A stretch of 64,000 nucleotides of DNA from Cycas panzhihuaensis (taxonomy: Eukaryota; Cycadophyta), in contig CM041465.1 in the NCBI GenBank assembly GCA_023213395.1, positions 166,043,741 to 166,107,740 of the forward strand, read 5' to 3'. Positions 31,326-42,367 of this stretch are shown piece by piece. The translations under genes were made by a program, and so were the position numbers. Each line of letters begins with the position of its first letter. Position 1 is the stretch's first letter. Below the pieces are notes generated by a model. That model was not told the DNA's origin and did no database searches. It saw only the letters and a program-made list of their open reading frames with translations.

Positions 31326-33860
31326 TGGACGCTACGGATAACCGCCGATCGATAGCGCGGGAGAGATGGTGACGAACCAGAGGGAAGTGGAACCTACAAG
31401 GCAAGCAACTACCACGCAGAAGCGCCCGCGCCGGAGCGCGAGTTCGGATCCGCAATGGAGTATGGCTACTATCGGGTGACCCTTCACCACCTCGAGCGAA
31501 GGGCGAAGATACGTGAGGACGAACCCGGTCGACTGAATAGGCCCCTCCCACCCTTGGGTGGCCAGAAGGGAGAGAGAAAGGACATAACAAGGATAGGCCA
31601 AGAACAATCCTATGCAAACTAACCGTATACGAGCGATGCGAAGCAAGAGCTGCTGGCTAAGGAAGAGGGAGGAAGGGTAAGGAGAAGAAGACTCCTACAA
31701 CCTTTCCTACGAATAACAAAAGTACATGCAACAAGGCAAACAAATTGCAAACCAATACAAAAGGCAATTTTCCTTTTAATCTTTCGATGTTCTAATTACT
31801 AGGAAAGGAATAAAAGGTAAAAAGCAAGGTGCGAAGGGGGACAGGCGTGCACCGGGCCCAAGGCGTGAGAGATGGCGAGCCTTCCTGAGGAGCACCCAAC
31901 CACTCAAGGCAGCTGGGATGTGAAATGTGGCAAGCTTAAAAGGCTTCCTTACCTTCCCTGTGAAAAATAAATGCGATCTCAAGGGAGGAAAGAAACGCTA
32001 ACTAGCAAATGAGATAGCATAAAATATGACACATGCAAGGGACGCCATCGGTGGAAGGGGCGACGGGCAACGCCTCCGCTGGCCTCGAGTACCGTAAGCA
32101 ACAACGGTCTCCCTCTTGCCGAGGGGAGACACCTATATGCAACACAAAGATCTAGCAATATATGTCTAACAACATAAACGAGAGTCTAAATGTACATGCA
32201 TCAATGTTAGTCCAATAAGGAAAATACCAAAGAAGAACGATCCAAATGAAAGGAAACGACAAGGTAAGCTCCTGAGTGGCCTACCGCCCGCAATGGTGCC
32301 CAAACCTCTCCCCAAGAGCCACGAGGCGCCGAGGAGAAAGTCAAGACTCAAGGCCGGAAAACTACCGCAAGAAGGGGCAAGAAAGACCCAAAGACACCCA
32401 CGGGAACCGGATGCTACGGGAGCAAACCGCAATCGGGGAGCAAAGGCAAAGCCACGAATGGTAGTTGAGAACTACGAATGATTCCCAAACACGAGCAGGG
32501 GTCCCAAATCACCGCAACTCGTGATGTCACTGTTTGGGCAGCCTGAGTCTCTAAACCCTTGTTTAGATGGCCAAGAGCAACATGAGGCGAGAGGAAGCTT
32601 TGGAGGGCTTGGAGCCACTGAGCGTGGAAGGTGGTACTAATCCACCCAGCCTCTCCCAAAGCCTATGCAACCCCTCACGCCCGCTTTGGACAAAGAACGC
32701 AGTGCAAGAGACAAGAGAAAGTGGAATGCTAGCCTCACAAAGGAAAGAGGACCAAACTTCAAGCAACAAACATGAACAAATGAGCTGGAGCAAGAATATT
32801 GCAAAGAACTTAGCAAAAAGTAAAGAGTACCTGGGAGGAAGAGGCAAGGGGCTTGCCTCAGCCAAAGGACAATGAAGGAGGGCTGGAAAAAATTGCCGGA
32901 TCCGGAGCAGGCAGTTTGAGGCCCCTGCTACGGTATGATGGAGAACACACCAAACGTGGGGCTCATGGATCGCCTGGATAGAGACCGGCTGGAAACCGCT
33001 TCAAAGGAGCCCTCTCCAAGGCGCTTGAGGGGTCGAGAGAATGTCTCAACCGAGCCGAAGGAGAGCTGGCGTATGAAGAGTGCAGTCCGATTGCAGCAGA
33101 AGCAGAGCAGAAAGCGAGCAAGAGAGAGTTTTCTTGAGAGTAACTTCCAAAAGTGAGTAAAAAGATCCAAAAAGTCCCAAAAGATGCTTAAGTACTAAAG
33201 CAAAACCCTAAAGTACACGAATAGGGCACTACCGAAGGGAAAAAGGCGCGAACCACGTGGGCGCTTAATAAATGCGAAATTGCCACCATGGATTTTAAAA
33301 CAAACAGAGATGGTCAGATCACGGAAATTTTAGCGATCATGAATATTTCAACGATCTGAAAATTCGGCCAGCAGATCACAAGATCACGGCAGATCACAAG
33401 ATTACGGCAGTATGCACCAGAGACACAAATGGGGCCCGCCAACCGTCCAGTCGGGGCAACGGCCGAAAGGCTAAAGGACAACTAAAACACCCACCCGGAG
33501 CAAACAAGCCAAGAAACGGCCCACTGGAGCGTAAATAGGCCCCAAATGAGGTGGCAAGCTAACCAAGCGACGATGAGACATCACACGGTGGAGGTGGCGC
33601 AAACCCAGTGGATCCGTGAGAGAGGAGGGCGATGCGGAAGTAATATGGTCACCAAGGTGCCACACTCGCTAAGAGTGTGCCCCTGCTATAGTCGTCATAG
33701 GCTAAACATAGGTGTGGACGACGACCGGGCCGCCCACAAAGTCATACGCATGCAAATATGTAAGGCATAATCAAGACATAAAAGTGATGATAATGCCAGA
33801 GACATACCTGCACTTACCTGAGTCGGTGATTCCGTATCCATTCCCGGAAGCCGGGAAACA
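31326..33860 (-). repeat. 5' LTR of copy C
   Basis: 2535 bp, TGGACGC...GGAAACA on the plus strand, paired with 20708-23256. It contains the U3 short-repeat array at 33300-33420. Confidence 0.96.
33300..33420. repeat. Short-repeat array in U3 of LTR C (right)
   Basis: AGATCACGG, AGATCACAAGATCACGG and AGATCACAAGATTACGG follow each other. This copy differs from 22700-22825 in repeat number and spacing. Confidence 0.65.
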
Positions 33861-33865
33861 CCCTC
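33861..33865. repeat. Target-site duplication of copy C (right)
   Basis: CCCTC, matching 20703-20707. Confidence 0.95.
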
Positions 33866-33985
33866 TTATAAATACACCATGTCTAATAGATAAAATTTAT
33901 CTTATTCTCCTGATTAATACCCTCCTACATGGGTTGGCAAGACCCCTCATATTCCAACTAAGGATATTCAATATAACCACTTTTA
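33866..33985 (-). pseudogene. LINE endonuclease, N-terminal part (split by copy C)
   Basis: The minus strand reads ILSWNMRGLANPCRRVLI at about 33975-33915, the N-terminal motif of the LINE apurinic-type endonuclease (S-W-N-x-R-G). The domain continues on the other side of element C at 20702, where NVYAPN and GDLNMVE follow in the right order. Together they show that element C landed in an older LINE. ORF1 of that LINE should lie right of 33985. A basic segment near 34330-34210 could be its end, but I cannot prove it. Stops are present. Confidence 0.8.
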
Positions 33986-35256
33986 ATTCCTACTAGTATA
34001 TCGTCATCTTTTAGAATATAGGTTCATATTTCAAACTACTTTGAGGACTATTTAGGTTTTCCCCACCATTTCAAAATAGTTTGTAATGGTTGGTTCTCTA
34101 ACTTAGCTTTGTCCTTAACCTTTAATAGTAGGTATATTGAACAATAAAATAAGATTAGAAATTATAAGAGAAGGAGCTTATACCTTGATAGGCTCTATTT
34201 CTAAGCACTCCCTAGCCTTGGCCAGATTTTTAGCCTCCTTGAAGGTTGATGCTTTTTCAATCCTTCCCTTACCTAAGCTCTTTCTTCTAGCCTAAAGTTG
34301 TTTTGATTTTCTGTTATGCCCTAATGCCTTATTGCTATGGACTTATATTCAATAATTCTCATGCTACTAATTAGAGGATAATTGGGTATTTTTTTAAGCT
34401 CTACTTGCTTACACTCTATAAGGATTAATGAATAATCCTTAATTTGATGCTCTTAGGAATGACTCTTAATTATGCATTAAGGACATTAAGGAAGATAACC
34501 CTCTATTTGTGAATTTCATTTCCATAGGAAATATTATTAAACTCAAGTAACTCTTTGGATAAATCCATCCTAAAATATACCTAAATATTGGGCAAGGGCA
34601 AAACTCTCTATGAGGATTAAGAGATATAAACTCTCTTAATGGATTAGTAAGTTATTTAACAAATGTCCAAAAGTAGCGGAAGACTAAGAAATTCCACTCA
34701 CATTGAAACTTATACACCATAATGTAGTTAATAGAGAGTCTTGGTTCCTATTTATTAAATAGTACTAGAATACAAGGATACATCCATAAGCCTTTTTTAA
34801 GCATGTGCTTTAAGTTTTTGGGAAAAAAAGAAAAAAAAAGAACTTTTAATAAGTTCTGAATCAAACTCGCTTTTAACCAAAGACTCTACATTTTTAGGAG
34901 TATAAATTAAAAAAATAAAATAAAATAAACATGAATTTGAGTGAACCAAACCTGTTTCATAAATTTAAAGTGGTTTACCTTATATTTTGGAGTAAAATTA
35001 TGAAAATTACAAGGAATTTAGTTTCAGCCTACCATTCATTATTATCTTTAGGGTCTAAAATCTACTATTATAACTTTAAATAGCCATAACTTTGGTTACA
35101 TGTTTCGTATTAACCTCATTCTTTTTTTTGAATCTATGTGTCTTAATGTCTACTTTCTATTAGAATGAATTAATTAGATATTATAGTAAATTATTATTAG
35201 TATTTTAGTAATAGGTAATACTATAGTCCCTAAAAACCTTAATCGTAACCTATATT
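33986..35256. other. AT-rich DNA, possibly LINE ORF1 remnant
   Basis: By position it may be the decayed ORF1 of the minus-strand LINE. I see no zinc knuckle or other secure motif. Confidence 0.4.
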
Positions 35257-35273
35257 AAGAGGCCTATAACTTT
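35257..35273. repeat. Target-site duplication of L1 LINE (left)
   Basis: AAGAGGCCTATAACTTT, repeated exactly at 41668-41684 after the poly(A) tail. Confidence 0.93.
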
Positions 35274-35298
35274 GGGTAGTGACAGACGGTGAACGAAG

Positions 35299-37281
35299 AT
35301 GACGATTGGCAAAACTGCAAACAAAGGGCTCTGGCGGCTAGGGTTAGCAGGAGACGGAGGTGCAGGCGGGGGGGGGGCTCCCCCCAGAAGCTCTATGCGA
35401 TGGCGTGAGGCCATGGACGGACCAGGCTCAAAACAAGTTTGTGTAGGCAGCAAGATATGCATAAGAGTTGATTTAGACGGATGCAGATTCGATGGAAGGA
35501 GAGGCGATAGGGTAAGTAGGTCAGTCCTAGTTAGGGAGGACCTTAGCCTCAAATGTCCAGTTAGAGGTAGCTTAGAGATGACCCAGAAAGTAGGCCTAGT
35601 GACAGCGAAAAAAGGAAGAGTAGAGGTTGTGCCTACTCATCTTCTCAAGTCCAAGGAGTGTCTCAGCTATATTCAACTAGTCCAGGGTGGAACCAGACAG
35701 ATCCTTGCTTATCTACGGAGGGTGGAGGCCATAGGAGCATTAGGAGCTTGCTTATCCTTGCATGGTTCTCTAAAAGACCCAAAGAGGTAGATATCCAAGG
35801 TAGGCATGAGGCAAGTATATGTAGTGATCTGTAGATTCTATATGCAGTTATTGTAAGTTGTTTTGTTATCTAAATGATGTAAGCAATACCAAACCAGTCT
35901 CAGTCCTCATCACCAGGGAGGACATACCTTGATGTACTAAGGAATGGAAACCATGTTGAACATGAAATATACCCAATCAAGATTGGAAACAGGTTTAAAA
36001 TCTCAATCCTGAAAGAGGTCATAGAAAGACTATTCAATACTGGGAAAATAGCCTGGTGGGTAGGTTTTCGGGCCCAAGACCAGGGTTGGACATCATCCGA
36101 AAGTGGATTAGAAATAAGTAGAAAACTAGAAACCCAGTTCAAGTTATGGTAATGCCGAAGGGTTGCATCCTTTTTAGGTTCACTAATCAAGAGGATTTGA
36201 TTCCTATTCTTCTTAAATCACCATGGATATTTGGGAGAAAGGCCATATCTTTAGAGAAGTGGCACCCAGATTTTGATCCTAGGACTCCTATGGTTAAACA
36301 AACCCCAGTTTGGGTGTAGATGCCTAGGCTACCCTTACATTTCTAGAATTCAGAGATGGTTAAAGGGTCAGCCAGGACCATATGGCCTTTACTTGCAATG
36401 GACTCAGTAACAAAACATAAATCCCGTCTGATGAACGCAAGATTCTGCGTACTGGCTAGGCTTGACAGTGAGCTCCCAAATGAGGTTGAGATTGAGTCAG
36501 ATGGTAGATCCATCATCCAAAGTTTATTTTTTGAAGTGGAGGGTTTTAGATGTGAAAAGTGTAAGTGCTAGGGGCATCTCCCTTTTTAATGCCTAGGGGT
36601 TCCAGCAAGGATGGAAAAGCAGGAAGAATGTAAAGAGAGAGAAGATGGAGAAGCAGAAGGAGGTGTAGGAATCGAGGCATCTAAAGGAGTTGAGCTGATT
36701 GATGGACAGGGAATGGATGTAGAGTCAGACCACGCATTGGTATGCCCCAAAGAGAAATCAAAATATGGTGAGAAACTGGTAAACAAGTTAGCTCAGGAAG
36801 AAGGTAGCAAAGAACTAGCGGAAACTATGGTGGAAAAGGGAGAAACCAGAGGTGTTGATGATGACATAATCATGGATTCAGCTCAGTGCTTGGCAGAGGG
36901 ATCTATAGATCAAACAAAGGAGGTTGGATGGATGCCTAGGGGTGGGAAATCCTCCCCATCAGTTGTAGAGCTGGCCCTAGCTCAGCTTGCGAAGAATATT
37001 AATTGGGACTTAGAGGATTATTTTTCAGAGCCTGAAGAGGGGGGTCCTCGGGAGCCGCTCCTTGAGGAGAGGCAGGTAGGTTCCGTAGCTATAGGTGCTA
37101 CTGGAACTAGGGCTAAAGACCTAGAAAAGGAAGGGGATGGGACACGTAAATGGGTCTCAAAGGGTAACATGCCAGACCCGAAGAAGGCCCCAGACTATGG
37201 GATGGAGAAGAAGGTGGGAAGACCACCTAAAAAGGCTTCCAGAGATAAGGAAACCCAAGCTCAGATCGATATGGGATTCTA
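35299..37281 (+). pseudogene. LINE ORF1 protein (RNA-binding, DUF4283/CCHC)
   Basis: ORF1 protein coats LINE RNA. The first ATG after the 5' end is at 35299 and opens a 163-codon frame. A frame change between 35790 and 36200 follows. The second part reads PWIFGRKAISLEKWHPDFDP and TPMVKQTPVWV (about 36220-36320), then MVKGSARTIWPLLAMDSVTK, the DUF4283-like region of plant LINE ORF1. A CCHC knuckle C-EK-C-KC(stop)G-H-LPF(stop)-C lies at about 36549-36590, with two stops inside. An acidic/basic tail (36611-37281) follows in the same frame. One long indel and several stops make it a pseudogene. Confidence 0.83.
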
Positions 37282-37364
37282 GAGTACATTAAAGGAGGGG
37301 GGGTATTAAAGGGCCCTACCCTAAGAAGCAGGAAGGGTTGAGGGGGGGGGTTTCTGGGATATCC

Positions 37365-38060
37365 ATGAAAGTTTTATCTTGGAACATAAGGGGCTTCAAT
37401 GCCCTATCAAAGCAGCGTTTGGTAAAGGATTCAAGGATTAGGACCGACTCAGATTTAGTCCTCTTGCAGGAGATGAAACTGGACCAGATGAAGGAAAGAG
37501 ATGTGTTTAGCAAGATCTGGAGAAAGGGATATGGGAGGGCAGTCACAGGATCGGCAGGCTCTAGGGGGATGGCCTTCCTTTGGAACCCAAATAGGTGGAA
37601 AGGCCATGTAGTGGGCATGCACGAGCACTTCATAACCTTAGGGTTGGTTTGTGTTCTAACTAATAAGGAGTATCAGATCACTAATGTTTATGCCCCCACA
37701 TCAGTGGTAGGTAGGAAGAGCTTATGGGAAAGACTGGTGGAGGCCCATAAAGATTGGGATGGTCCCTGGTTGGTGGCAGGGGACTTCAATACGCCCTTAA
37801 GCCCAGAAGAGAAGACAGGGGGGTAAACTGGGTGGACCAGAAGCATGTATGATCTTGGCGAGTTTTTGCAAGTGGGAGGCCTGATGGATGTTCCACTTAG
37901 GGGAGCTAGGTATACCTGGTCCAATAGGTGTTTAGGACATAACCACATTCAGTGCAGACTAGACAGGATGTTAACAAACTATGAGTGATCCTGCCACTTT
38001 GATGGAACTAAACTAGAGGCTCTTCCAAAGTCTGGTTTGGACCACTCCCTCCTAGTTCTC
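37365..38060 (+). pseudogene. ORF2 apurinic-type endonuclease domain
   Basis: The motifs in order are SWNIRG (Asn), LLQEMKLD (Glu), GMAFLWN, TNVYAPTS, WLVAGDFNTPL (Asp, Asn), ARYTWSN, CRLDRML and then SGLDHSLL. The last is normally S-D-H; Ser is read as Leu, while Asp and His remain. A TAA at 37824 and a TGA at 37986 interrupt the domain. The match to LINE endonucleases is clear. It would cut the AT-rich target strand to prime copying. Confidence 0.9.
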
Positions 38061-38689
38061 AAGGGGTCTGTCCCAGGTAATCACAAAGGGGCTCCCTTCC
38101 ATTTTAAACTAACGTGGCAAAAACATCCAGACCTTAGGGGGTGGATTGGTGAGTGGTGGGGAGTCTCGGTTCACGGAAGTGCGATGTTCAAGTTTTCTAA
38201 GAAGTTAAATTGGATCAAAAAATAAATTAAGATATGGAACAAGGAGGTCTTTGGAAACATCTTTGAAGATAAAGCTACTCTACTGTCAGAGTTAAAAGGG
38301 ATTGAGGATAGGATCCAAAGAGAGGGAAGGACCCAGGACTTGGATCAAACTGAACACCTCACCACCAGGAAATTGGAAGAGGTGTTGGCTAGGGAGGAAA
38401 TTCTCTGGAAACAAAAATCCAAAGAGCAGTGGATTAGAGAGGGGGATAGAAATACCAAGTTCTTCCATCTGTCCACCTTGAAGCATAGGGCATATAACAG
38501 GATTAGTAAACTTTGAAGTATGGACGGGGTGATGCATGAGTCAGAGGATCAGTTTGGTGGTATTGCGATGGAATATTTTAAGGAGCTATACGCAGAACTT
38601 GGATGCCAGGATCCTGACCTAAGGGCTGGTCTTATGCAACACATTCTGAAGGTGATTTCTGAGGCTCTTAATAGCAAATTGATAAAACC

Positions 38690-39700
38690 ATTCTCCCAGG
38701 AAGAAGTTGAGAACGCCTTATTCAAAATGGGTAGGGATAAGGCCCTGGGACCGGATGGGTTTCCTCCCGATTTTTTTTAAGAATACTGGGAGATTATCAA
38801 GGATGACTTAATATCATCGTTAAATGATTTCTTTCTCAGGTAGATAATTCTGAAGGAGTGGCAGGCCACCTTTTTTATCTTGATCCTGAAGAAGGAGGGA
38901 GCAGAAGTGATGGAAGATTTTAGACTAATCAACCTCTATAATGTAAAATATAAGATTTTGGCCAAAGTCTTAGCAAATCACCTCGGGGAGACCCTCCTAG
39001 CTATCATTTCCCCAAATCAAGACAGATTTTTCAAGGGCAGACAAATCACGGATGGTATTATTACTATCCATGAAACTTTACACTCGACTGTTCATCGGAA
39101 GGAAGAAGGTATGATAATTAAAACAGATATGTCCAAGGCCTACGACAGGGTGGCTTGGGACTGTCTGTTGGATTGCTTAAAAGCGTTTGGTTTTGGGGAG
39201 GTCTGGAGGGACTGGATGAAATGCTGTATATCTAGAGTCTCATTTCCGGTGATTATAAATGGGTGGTTGACACCTTTCTTTCCTAGATCCAGGGGTTTAA
39301 GACAAGGCGATCCCCTCTCTCCCTTCCTTTTCATTATCATCACAAAATTGCTAGGGAGGGCTACAATGGAAGCCCATAAGTCAGGGTGGATAACTAGTTT
39401 GAAGGCATTATCCAATTTGGACAATATTGTATATCACCAGTTTGTGGATGATAACATCTTTCAGTGCAAGGCTTTCCTAGGTGAGGCTAGGGCCTTAAAA
39501 GTAGGGCTTCAAGCATATGAAAGGGCTACCAATCAAAGAATCAACCTGGATAAAAGCTCTGCCTTCTTCATCAACACAATGGAAAGGCAGCAGAGAAGGA
39601 TCAGTAAGGCTATGGAAATCTCCAGAAGACCCCTTCCTGCCTCATATCTGGGCATGCCCCTTTTTATAGGGAAGATGAGGAAGAACCTGTGGGACCCTGT
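38690..39700 (+). pseudogene. ORF2 reverse transcriptase domain
   Basis: The domain reads KALGPDGFPPDFF (about 38740-38778), then KEWQATFFILILKKEG, FRLINLYNVKYKILAKVLA (38920-38975), SPNQDRFFKGRQITDGI, IIKTDMSKAYDRVAWDCL (39115-39165, first catalytic Asp), RGLRQGDPLSPFLFII (39294-39340) and HQFVDDNIFQC (39435-39468). The usual F/YADD box is FVDD here, a change explained by one C-to-T transition. It continues with RINLDKSSAFFIN and the thumb to about 39800. The core from 38880 to 40040 is uninterrupted (386 codons), the longest open stretch in the whole window. Confidence 0.93.
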
Positions 39701-41039
39701 AGTGAGTATATTCAACAGGAAACTGGCAGGATGGAAAGGGGCTCTCCTTAACTGGGCTAGGAAAATCCAGCTAGTGGTGGCCTCTCTTAAGAGCATTCTA
39801 GTTTACCAAATGTCCATTTTCAAGATGCCGGGCGAGGTTATTTCTACATTAGAGGGCATTATGAAGAGATTTCTTTGGTCTGGGGCCGAAGATAAAAAAC
39901 GAGTCCATCTAATGTCATGGGAGAAGGTTTGTAAGCTTAAGTGGGTGGGAGGACTTAATGTTAGTAGGCTGGGCCTTTTTAACGTAGCTCTTTTGGCCAA
40001 GTCGGGGTGGACACTTACCAAAGAAGTCAGTTCAGTTTAGGGGAGCATCATGGCAAGGAAATACTTAAGGGATAAACATTTCCTAATTAAGGAGGAGTCT
40101 TGCCTCGAGGGATCCCCTATATGGAGAGCTATTCGGTCCACGCAGACCATCTTGCAAGATGGAATACGATGGAAACTAGGGGATGGAGAAAGCATAAGGT
40201 TTTGGGAAGATAAATGGTGCGGACCATATAAATTAGAGGAGTTGTCAAATATTGGCAACATGAAGAGAGCATGCGAGAATAACTTTGGGTCTCTTGTCAA
40301 GCATTACTGGGTGGGGCAGGATAAGGATAGGCAATGGAGATCATTTTAAGAGCTGTAAGGCCTTGAGGAGGAGATTCAGAGAGTGAAGGGGGTTTTAGAT
40401 AACTGGTACATTCTGAAGCAGACTTCTCCTGACACTCTGGTCTGGCCCCTCTCATCAAAAGGATCATATACAATCAAAGATGGGTATAACATGTTGATGA
40501 ACAGGGAAGGCTGGGCTAGGAATGACCTATTGGATGGGGTTTGGAAGTTGGGGCTCCTACCGAAGATAACTACTTTTTGGTGGTTATGCCTACAAAACAA
40601 AATCCTTACAGTGGATAATCTCATGAAGCGGGGCATCTAGGTGGTGAATAGGTGTGTTCTATGCAAGGAGGAAGCTGAGACCCTATATCATCTTGGTATT
40701 CACTACCCCTATTCTAAAGGTATCTGATCTAAAACACTAAAAGACTAGTGGATTGCTTAGGATTCTCCTTTCAAGAGTAAAATGCTTGTTAGTATTTAGA
40801 AGATGATCCTCCCAGTAGGTACTTGGAATATCTGGAAAGAACGTAATAGGAGAATCTTTGAAGGAAAGGAGACAGACGGGGTGATATTGGTAGTCGAGAT
40901 CAGGAAGGGTATTTTAGAAATGCTGGTTCCCCCAAAGGAGGACAGGATCCCCAACGGGGAAGAAGGTATCCTAGAGGATTGGGGAATAGGCCTTCCAAAG
41001 CAAGGTAGAGAGGGGAGGGGAGCAATTAAATAGAACACT

Positions 41040-41450
41040 CCAAATATCACCTGGGAAAAAATTAACTTTGATGGAGCTGCTAAAGGTAATCCCGGAGAGG
41101 CGGGAGGGGGAGGCCTCTGCAGGGATCATATGGGGAATCTGAATTGGGCCTTCATGGAATACTTAGGTACCCAAACAAACCAAAAAGTAGAGGTGCAGGC
41201 CATGTAAAAGGTGATAGCTCTAATGGACGAGGACGGTGCTCAAAAGGTGTTCGTTGAAGGCGACTATATGTATGTGATAAGGTGTTTAAGGGGGGGAGTG
41301 GATCCAGGATGGAATAACATAGATATTATTAGAGATGTCCAAGAGGTTTTGAGTTCCAAAATAGGTGTAAAGATTCAACACATCTACAAGGAAGGGAATG
41401 CGGCGGCAGACTGGCTGGCAAATTGGGTAGTGACAAATAAAAGAACTATG
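41040..41450 (+). pseudogene. ORF2 C-terminal RNase H domain
   Basis: It reads ITWEKINFDGAAKGNPGEAG (about 41044-41105, first catalytic Asp), then VEVQAM followed by a TAA at 41205, VFVEGDYMYVIRCL (Asp, about 41248-41290), and IQHIYKEGNAAADWLANW (41372-41425, His and the last Asp). This is the RNase H module known from plant L1 elements, related to archaeal and plant-type RNases H. It should help remove RNA after first-strand synthesis. Apart from the single stop, the catalytic residues appear intact. A zinc-binding region with C-VLC and H-LGIHYPYS residues lies upstream near 40650-40715. Confidence 0.9.
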
Positions 41451-41667
41451 GTCTGGAAGGAGGACTACCCAGAAGAGCTATTGAGACTGGTAAGGATTGA
41501 TGCACATAGTGGGGAGGTTGATAGGGAAGTCTGAGGGAATCATTTTAATTTGGGCTAGACCATGGGCTTGTCATGGTCATCTTTCATGAGCCACTGGGCT
41601 TCGATGTATAAGGTTTGGGGACCTAGTTAAAACCCCTTCAATATTATTTTCCCTTATCAAAAAAAAA

Positions 41668-41684
41668 AAGAGGCCTATAACTTT
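41668..41684. repeat. Target-site duplication of L1 LINE (right)
   Basis: Identical to 35257-35273; its first bases overlap the poly(A) tail. Confidence 0.93.
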
Positions 41685-41963
41685 TACTACATGAATCAAA
41701 ATTTAATTTCTTTTAAAGCATTAGAATCTTAATTTAGAGGCCACTATTTAAGCTATTATTTGATGTAGTTTAGAGCTAATTTAATGTAGTAGTTATTATT
41801 TAAAATTAATGTTTAATAATAAAACTAAATATCCCTATTTTCATGGGGAAGAGAGATGTATAACCCATAGAATGACTAGATAAGCTTGAAGAACATTTTA
41901 AAATGATTAAAACACTTAAAATTAGATTTTATCTAATTATTGAGCCATATTTGGCCGGGAAGG

Positions 41964-42354
41964 TGTTAAAACTATGTAATAACATCCTTATTTCATTGTA
42001 TTATACGTTCTTTATGTGCATATTATAATCCTAAGGCAACCCTTATTGTAACTTAATCATGTTATATAATCTGGTTATGTTTGTCGTATGTGTCACTTAG
42101 TCATCCAATTGTATCACTCAAAATATTGATAGGTTGCTTATAAATTGAGCCGAGTATCATTCATTTGTATATGATATTGAAGATTATGTAGAAGCTCTAC
42201 CTAAACTGAGCCTCACATGGTGATAAACTCACCTATGCTCTTTGATATATTATTGTTCTGCCCATGTTTTTCTTATTTCCTACATTATTTTGTTAGTTTA
42301 GATTGATATTTGATTAGCAACACATGATTTTTAGATCTTGAAGTTTTTCTAGCA
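41964..42354 (+). repeat. LTR followed by Met-tRNA primer site
   Basis: It starts TGTTAAAAC and ends CTAGCA immediately before TGGTATTAGAGCT (42355-42367), a one-base variant of the plant initiator Met-tRNA primer site. This makes a plus-strand 5' LTR of about 391 bp. I find no second copy in the window. The element it belonged to is unknown; it may be the 5' LTR of the fragment at 43040-44841 or of a different, deleted element. Confidence 0.68.
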
Positions 42355-42367
42355 TGGTATTAGAGCT
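42355..42367 (+). other. Primer-binding site (initiator Met-tRNA)
   Basis: TGGTATTAGAGCT directly after the LTR end; the plant consensus has C at the sixth position after TGGTA. Confidence 0.7.

Larger units (their letters stand above)
20708..33860 (-). mobile_element. Complete Tat-like Ty3/gypsy retrotransposon, copy C
   Basis: A 13,153-bp minus-strand element bounded by 2.55- and 2.54-kb LTRs and flanked by CCCTC direct repeats. Minus-strand order: 5' LTR, primer site, gag, protease, linker, RT, RNase H, integrase, a second archaeal-type RNase H, 3' LTR. The size, long LTRs and extra RNase H fit the Tat clade (Ogre/Retand-like). It is visibly richer in G+C and CG than its surroundings and than copies A and B, so it is the youngest of the three. 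Every ORF is broken by small indels, mostly at G/C-rich spots; some may be sequence errors. It is inserted in an old LINE. Confidence 0.95.
37365..41534 (+). pseudogene. LINE ORF2: endonuclease-RT-RNase H
   Basis: The start is taken at the ATG at 37365 because it opens MKVLSWNIRGFN, the endonuclease N terminus; an in-frame ATG at 37338 is also possible. The span is 1390 codons in a single frame without indels, interrupted by roughly 15 stops (for example 37824, 37986, 38222, 38514, 38778, 38841, 40038, 40347, 40638, 41031 and 41205). Domain order: endonuclease 37365-38060, RT 38690-39700, zinc-binding region 40500-40740, RNase H 41040-41450. It would nick target DNA and prime reverse transcription from the nick. 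The final stop is at 41532-41534, 125 bp before the poly(A). Confidence 0.93.
35274..41667 (+). mobile_element. Full-length plant L1-type LINE with RNase H
   Basis: A 6.4-kb element flanked by a perfect 17-bp target duplication and ending in a short poly(A) (41659-41669). It has two ORFs: ORF1 with a DUF4283-like region and a CCHC knuckle, and ORF2 with endonuclease, RT, a zinc-binding region and RNase H. This arrangement is that of plant L1 elements with an acquired RNase H. Both ends are present, so it is not 5'-truncated, unlike most LINE copies. ORF2 keeps one frame throughout, with only stop codons as damage. The insertion split an AT-rich sequence whose halves are 34900-35273 and 41668-41960. 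Confidence 0.95.
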
